In this document: piece by piece, positions 58,480-64,000 of the stretch | Layout of the letters: each line of letters starts with the position of its first letter | How positions within the stretch are numbered: position 1 is the first letter of the stretch | NCBI GenBank assembly: GCA_050084985.1 | Contig: JBITNC010000001.1 | Span: forward strand, 201,624,001-201,688,000 | Reading direction: 5' to 3' | DNA length: 64,000 nucleotides | Source: Nageia nagi | Lineage: Eukaryota; Pinophyta | Notes under the pieces: generated by a model | Seen by the model: the letters and a program-made list of their open reading frames with translations, nothing else | Told to the model about the DNA's origin: nothing | The model's database searches: none | Program-made: the position numbers and the translations under genes

Positions 58480-59480
58480 TGGCATTGAAGGTTTTGGGTT
58501 CTTCTTTACCATCCATGGATAATAACATGTAATATTTTGATCTTATTGCTCCAATAATAACAAATAGGCCTAACCAATTTGGTTCAAAATTTCCTTTCAC
58601 TTCATCATTTGTAGTTGTTTTGTTGATGTTCTATTTCAACACCAAGTATCCTATTTTGAACTCTTTTGGTTTAATTTTCTTTCCAAATTCCCTCTTTAGC
58701 TTTGCATGATATGCCTTTTGATGCTCAATTTCCCTCATTCTCTTTTCATCGAGTGCTTCCAACTGTTATCTAGCCTTTCTTTCTTCTTCATCTGATATGT
58801 CTCCCTATAGTAAGATCCTTAGAGATGGTATCTCCAACTCTAATGGTACAACAGCCTCATCTCCATAAACTAATAAAAATGGTGGGTTCCTAGTGGTAGT
58901 TTTAATACTTATTCCATATGCCCAAAGTGCATAAGATAACTATTCATGCCAATCTGCTTTGTATCTATCCCATATTTTTGCTAAAATGCTTTTTATAGTT
59001 TTATTTTTTGCTTCCTCTTAACCATTACCTTGAGGATAATATACTAAAGAAAATATTTAAGTAATATGAAACTTTTTGTAAAAGGATTTCATGTCCTTGT
59101 CTTTGAAATTTGGCCCAATATCCATGATCAATCTTTGTGGTACACCAAACCTTTTGATGATATTTTCAACCAAGAAAGCAATGATTTTTCTTGTGTTATT
59201 GATTTCATTAGAATAACTTGAACTCATTTTGTAGTAAATTTTGTAGCTATGATGACGAATTTATGACCTTCTCTTGAATGTGGATTAATAAGCTTAATCA
59301 AGTCTATGCCCCAAGTTACAAATGGCCATTGTGAAACTATGGAGTTCAATTCTTGAGTTGGTTATTTTTCTAAATTTGAATGCTTTTGACATTGAAAACA
59401 ACTCCTAACATGATTCTTGCAATCCTCCTTCATTGTAGGCCAATAGTATCCAATTCGTAAAAGCTTGGTGTATAATGCTT
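58480..59480 (-). pseudogene. A3 integrase remnant
   Basis: The core starts near 59340 with WPFVTWGIDLIKLINP (first Asp), continues to the second-Asp region near 59120 and the VEEAKNKTI-like Glu region near 59010. The post-core helix reads DRYKADWHE then LSYALWAYGISIKTT, and the C-terminal domain runs to about 58480 (KEFKIGYLVLK, then FEPNWLGLFVI). The zinc finger lies at 59370-59480. Stops and a frameshift break the core. Confidence 0.82.
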
Positions 59481-60250
59481 TTGCAAAGAAGTGACCTCCA
59501 CACAACCCATGCTTGTTCTAGTGTTGTTGTTGTTTCATGTTGTGTTAGACATCTCAAAAGAGCTACATCAAATGACATTTTATACAAAACTTCACCAATA
59601 ATAATTATATACTTGATAGTTGTCCTCTTTAGTCTAACTCTTTCATTTCTATCATAATTCTTTGGAATTATTTGATCTTTCAAATAATTATAAATATCAA
59701 CATACCATTGTTGAGGATCACTTTCTAGAGAAAGAAGACATGTATGTATTTTTTCTAGTTGATCAAGGTAAGAAGGTGTACCAAACTTTCTAATCTTGAG
59801 GATAGTTTCTTCATATTTTATCTCAATTGGTGCCAATGAAGCTGCACTTGCCATTACATCTGTATACCTATTATTAGTCCTTGGAATATTCTGAATGTTG
59901 TACCTATCAAACTCATCAAGTAATTCAGTAACCACTATCTTATATGGTTTCAATTTCTCATCTTTTGTGTTATATGTATCATTGACTTGATTTACAACAA
60001 GTTGTGAATCACCATATATTTCCAAATCTTTTATTTTCAAAGCTACAACTCATTTCAAACCCAAAATTAGAGCTTCATATTCTACCATGTTGCTAGTGTA
60101 ATCAAATCCAAGTTTATATGCCATAGGGATTACCTCTTTGGAAGGTTACACTAGAACAATACCTACACCTACCCCACAAGTACAATTGGATCCATCAAAA
60201 TACAACATCCAAGCTATAAGTTCATCTTCCATGTAGCAAACAAACTCATT
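59405..60250 (-). pseudogene. A3 second RNase H-like domain and connector to integrase
   Basis: The 211-codon open piece at 59405-60040 begins MKIKDLEIYGDSQLVVNQVN, followed by YNIQNIPRTNNRYTDVMASA, LEKIHTCLLSLESDPQQWY, and the connector with NYDRNERVRLKRTTIKYIII. Upstream at 60040-60230 the start of the domain is in a second frame. This is the clearest copy of the second RNase H-like domain in the window. Confidence 0.8.
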
Positions 60251-60399
60251 TGGGATAACCATCTCTTCACCATCACATCATTGACAATATTCAGATAGTG
60301 TTACATGCTGCTAATAACGTGAATCCTCATCATATTCATCCAAAAATTCTTCATACACCATTGTATCATCATTCTAGGGAAATTATGCTATTAAGTCTA

Positions 60400-60860
60400 C
60401 AATTTCCTATCCTTTCAAAAACATTTCTTCACCATATTGATGTCAAACTCTTGTAGCAACATCAACCACTTAGTTACCCTTCTTGACAAAATGTTGCTTT
60501 GCTACAAGATATTTCAATGAATTAACTAGGCTAACAACATATGTAGTGCAATATAAAATATAATGCCTTAGTTTTTCTATAGTGAAAACAATACCAAAGC
60601 AAAGCTTTTCCATAAGGGTATATCTTATTTCATAATCTATTGGAGTTTTGCTAAGATAGTATATTGCTCTTTCTTTATTTTTAACATCTTTCTGACACAA
60701 CATTACCTCCAATGCATATAATATGTATGATATATATAGATATGCTTCTTTTTCAAAATCCATAGGCACTAAAATATGAGGATTTAATAAATACTATTTT
60801 ATATCTTCAAATGCTTTTTGACACTTATCATCCCATACAAACTTGACATCCTTTTTCAAT
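60400..60860 (-). pseudogene. A3 RNase H remnant
   Basis: The open piece 60470-60769 reads MPMDFEKEAYLYISYILYAL, then KERAIYYLSKTPIDYEIRYT, then CFGIVFTIEKLRHYILYCTT and LKYLVAKQHFVKK. This is the ordinary gypsy RNase H (the YYLSK and Y..xEK/C..x patterns). Confidence 0.8.
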
Positions 60861-61640
60861 AAATGAGTAAATAGCCTACACTTATTCCCAAGTTGAGAAA
60901 TGAACCTTCTTACCAAATTTATCTTCCCTTGAAGATTTCTTAACTATTTAAGGTTCTTTGGAGTTGGCATACTCTTAATACCCTTTTTTGAGACCATGAA
61001 ACTTGAAGTAATACCAAAATCACACTTTTGAGGTTTTAGTTTAACCTTATACTTTTGAAGAATATGAAATACCTCTTCAAGGAGCTCTAAATGATCTTAA
61101 CCTTGCTTTGAATTGACTAAAATATCATCAACATACACCTCCACTAATTTATGAATATGCTCATGGAATATAGCCACCATAGCTCTTTGATAAGCAGCAC
61201 TTGCATTTTTCAATCCAAAGGGAATAACTTTTCAACAAAAATTTGCCCAAGGTGTAGTAAAAATAGTCTTATGTTGATCAACTAGATTGATTAAAATTTG
61301 ATTATATCTTGAAAATCCATAAAAGATAAAGCATCATGAACAACAATACTATCCACAATCATATCAATATTTGGAAATGGAAAATCATATTTTAGATAAG
61401 CATTATTGATATCATGAAAATCAGTACAAACTCTTATCTCTCTAGTAGGTTTAGTAATAGGAACAATGTTAGCCATCTATTCTAAATAATGTATTGGTTT
61501 AATGAATCCAACATTCAAATATTTTTAATTTCTTTATTGACTAACAATACCTTAGAAGAATGCTTCTTTCTTGGTTTTTGTTTAATAGTCTCGGCTCCTT
61601 TCTTAAGTGGTAAATAATGCATAACAAAAGAAGGATCTAA
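60860..61640 (-). pseudogene. A3 reverse transcriptase remnant (YVDD kept)
   Basis: Minus-strand blocks: MANIVPITKPTREIRVCTDF, HDINNAYLKYDFPFPNIDMI, LSFMDFQDI (61291-61476), then AFGLKNASAAYQRAMVA-like near 61220-61170, and HKLVEVYVDDILVNSK near 61155-61108. The catalytic Asp pair is intact, unlike in A1, A2 and B. A frame change separates the halves. Confidence 0.82.
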
Positions 61641-62690
61641 ACTAGGCATGTTAGTATAAGACCATGCAAAATTCTTATGATTTTTAATAAAATTATTTTT
61701 GTACCTTTCTTACTAAGGTGTTGGAATGACAGCTCCAACCCTTACCAACCTCTCTTCATCACTTGTTCCAGTGTTGACATCTATTAATTCTTTAGTTGAG
61801 AATACTAATTCATCCTTTTTCTGCAATAATGAAGGTAACTCTTCCAATCCTTGAATATCACATATTTCATCATCTTCTTGATAAACTTAAAATTCTTCAT
61901 TAAAATTCACCTCTTGTTCAAAATACCCATACTCACTAAGGATATATCTTATTTTTTATTTCTTATTTGATTTAGGCAACACTCAATGTACCCCCATGTA
62001 TTCTAAGATATCAACATAAATATTAAAACAATTAGACTCAAGTGATATAGTATCATTAAGCTATAAATATTCATCCATATCATCAAAAATATCAATTACA
62101 TTACATTCTTTAACAAATTTTATAGGTATCATAGTGTGTTTTGTATTATGATTACTACCCAATCCATTATTAGTTTTCTGAGCTCTAAAGTATTAGAAAA
62201 AGAAGACATACCCTGTTTTGATTTGCCTAAACTCCCTCCTTTATACTTGTAATTTTGTATCATGTATTTATGTACAAAAGGAGATGGAAAAGTTTTACTT
62301 GTTGTGTTCTTCATCTAATCCTTCATTGAGAAAACTTGGTTGGGAGATAGTGTTGTTGCAAATCAAAAATTATCAACTTCTTCACTATTTTCATGTTATT
62401 GATAGCGTGAAAATAGTATTTCATGCTATTGATGGCCTTTAATATTGAGTATTTTTTATCATCCCAAATATTTTATGGATATTAATGGATCAAAGTTCTT
62501 AATTTTATATGTTCCCATTCTCATCTCTACAATCTAAAGTTATTTTTCTATTTTTACCACTACTAAGTCTACGTCCAAATGTAAAATTTCATATCTATGA
62601 TAAGTCATGGTGAATTCCTCCATTTTTACTACATTACATAAAGTGTATGATTCTAGATCACCTATTACTATATGTACCCACCTTGTTATT
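61640..62690 (-). pseudogene. A3 linker between protease and reverse transcriptase
   Basis: An acidic, decayed stretch with segments like those in A2 (11770-12650). Short open pieces on either strand have no catalytic motif. Confidence 0.45.
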
Positions 62691-63010
62691 CAAAATTCAA
62701 CCTACCATATAATGTTGATGGTACTGCATCCATATCATGAAGCAAAGGTCTTCCTAATAATAGGTTAGAAGACAATTTTGAATCCATAACTTGAAATTGA
62801 GTTTCAACTATTCTAACCTCTATTATGACCAAAATTCTAGCTATTCAGAGTGGATTTTTTGATGAACTATCATATGCTCTAATTTGAAATGTGGCTTCTT
62901 CTAAAGGAGGTATCTCTACATCTTTCTCTTAAAGTTGTATCAAAACTTTATGAGAACACACATTAACAACTGGTCCATTGTCTACCAATATTCTTTTTAT
63001 TCCCCATCCT
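62690..63010 (-). pseudogene. A3 aspartic protease remnant
   Basis: The active-site block reads GIKRILVDNGPVVNVCSH near 63000-62950 (D-N-G in place of D-S/T-G), and the second block reads NLLLGRPLLHDMDAVPSTLY near 62770-62710. Order and spacing fit a gypsy protease between gag and the linker. Confidence 0.7.
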
Positions 63011-63179
63011 TCTATCATAGGTGTGATGTACAAGGCTAAACATTTAGCAAGAATTTTTTTACTAAGTTTTTTAAATCTATAAAATGAAATTCCATCACAT
63101 TCCTTAATACACCTAAGTTTTTATGAAAATATAGCAACAATTATATTGGTGGGAACAGTTTATTTTTTGAACAAAGCAT

Positions 63180-64000
63180 ACAATATCTCTCAATGCTTTT
63201 CATATGTAGATATGAGATCATATAAGCTAATCTTAGTAGGAGTAGGTTTCAATTTCTCAATCTTGCTATAAGCTTTAGGATTTGGTGGGACACTTACTTG
63301 TTTAGTAGTAACCAAATTTGGAATATTCCTTGGACACATCCTTCTTAATATGATACACACATTTCTATCTACTAAAACTGTGTTTACTGCAAGTTCTAGA
63401 TCTGAAGCATTATAATTAATTTCATATTTCCCTTATGCAATAAGGTCCAAAATTGCAACTTCTAATATCTTACAAAAATTTGTAGAATGACATATTTTTT
63501 GATGATAAGAATAATAATATTTAGAATTTTCCATTGAAACACTATCATCTTCTGTTCTTCTCTCTAATGGTTGCAATAAACCCTTCTTAATCAAATCTCT
63601 CAAAATAAACTTTGGATGAATTGGAAATGTATACTTTTTATCTCTTATGGTGGTTGATCTTGTTAATGTAGGGTAGGTGCAGGTGTAGGTGCATTAGTCA
63701 TATTTATTGTCTTTTCCTCCTTCTTGGTGTATGTCTTACGATTCTCCTTATTGTAAGAAGTATATGTATACTTGAGATATCCTAACTCAAGTAAAACTTT
63801 TTCTTTTTGTAATAATTATTTTACCAATACCCCAAATCTAATACCTTTCTTAGTTGGATCAGGCAAATTAATAATTGAAAAAATAGAATCTTTGAATTTA
63901 CCAAAAATTTCATTCTCATCCAACTTGGTACGAATAGATTGCCATATCGTTTTGAATCTTTGAATATATTTTTCTAAGATTTCATTACTTCTTTGGTGTA
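63180..64000 (-). pseudogene. A3 gag C-terminal part, cut by the window end
   Basis: The minus strand near the end shows QSIRTKLDENEIFGKFKDSI, then LPDPTKKGIRFGVLVK, then QKEKVLLELGYLKYTYTSYN, a gag C-terminal and linker pattern. Frame changes follow toward protease. The N-terminal gag lies outside the window. Confidence 0.65.

Larger units (their letters stand above)
56880..64000 (-). mobile_element. Ty3/gypsy family A, copy A3, best-preserved pol; runs off the window end
   Basis: From left to right on the plus axis: 3' LTR, polypurine tract (57476-57491), 3' untranslated repeats, integrase, second RNase H-like domain, RNase H, reverse transcriptase, linker, protease and gag, all on the minus strand. 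The gag N-terminus and 5' LTR lie beyond 64000. A 211-codon open piece (59405-60040) and the intact YVDD box make this the freshest of the three copies, although it still has stops and frame changes. Confidence 0.85.

Overview
This window is nuclear DNA from a land plant with a large, transposon-rich, strongly AT-biased genome. A gymnosperm such as a conifer fits best, because the retroelements are old, heavily mutated and nested, and because degenerate TTTAGGG blocks lie inside the chromosome. That assignment is inference; no marker fixes the species. Only one gene looks intact: a minus-strand, five-exon Rab-GAP of the plant TBC1D5-like (gyp1p) type, with coding parts between 42295 and 47886. 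Nearly everything else is transposon remnant, tandem repeat or unassigned AT-rich DNA.

Region by region. 1-4850: 3' part of a plus-strand Ty3/gypsy element (family A, copy A1) ending in its LTR. 4850-14832: a minus-strand copy of the same family (A2), split by a 4.55-kb CACTA transposon (5571-10121, 3-bp target duplication CAA). The CACTA element is filled mostly by an 11-monomer satellite array. 14833-17140: degenerate telomere-like DNA whose strand flips from TTTAGGG to CCCTAAA, with a duplicated spacer. 17141-21810: microsatellite plus minus-strand remnants of a LINE-type ORF1, a Ty1/copia pol and a possible CACTA-type ORF. 22040-23770: a PPR-gene fragment present in three tandem copies. 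24185-28200: three unrelated minisatellites and unassigned decayed coding DNA. 29283-38875: a structurally complete gypsy element (B) with two LTRs, PBS, PPT and a perfect 5-bp target duplication TTAAT, inserted into an unidentified decayed reading frame. 39660-48060: the TBC gene and its flanks, with a 635-bp Mutator-like element (9-bp target duplication) in intron 1. 48060-50710: AT-rich intergenic DNA. 50711-56600: an LTR related to B lying in the gag of another gypsy element (D) that retains its leader, PBS and part of a 5' LTR. 56880-64000: a third family-A copy (A3, minus strand), running off the window end in gag.

How it fits together. Families A and B carry two RNase H-like domains before integrase, as in the Tat lineage of Ty3/gypsy. 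Stops lie often at former Gln or Trp codons, as expected from C-to-T decay of methylated DNA. The three best-supported insertions (CACTA into A2, B into an older frame, Mutator-like element into the TBC intron) each have a target duplication read directly from the bases, so the order of events can be reconstructed. The host gene has consistent splice phases, no internal stops and both catalytic fingers of the TBC fold, and is probably functional.
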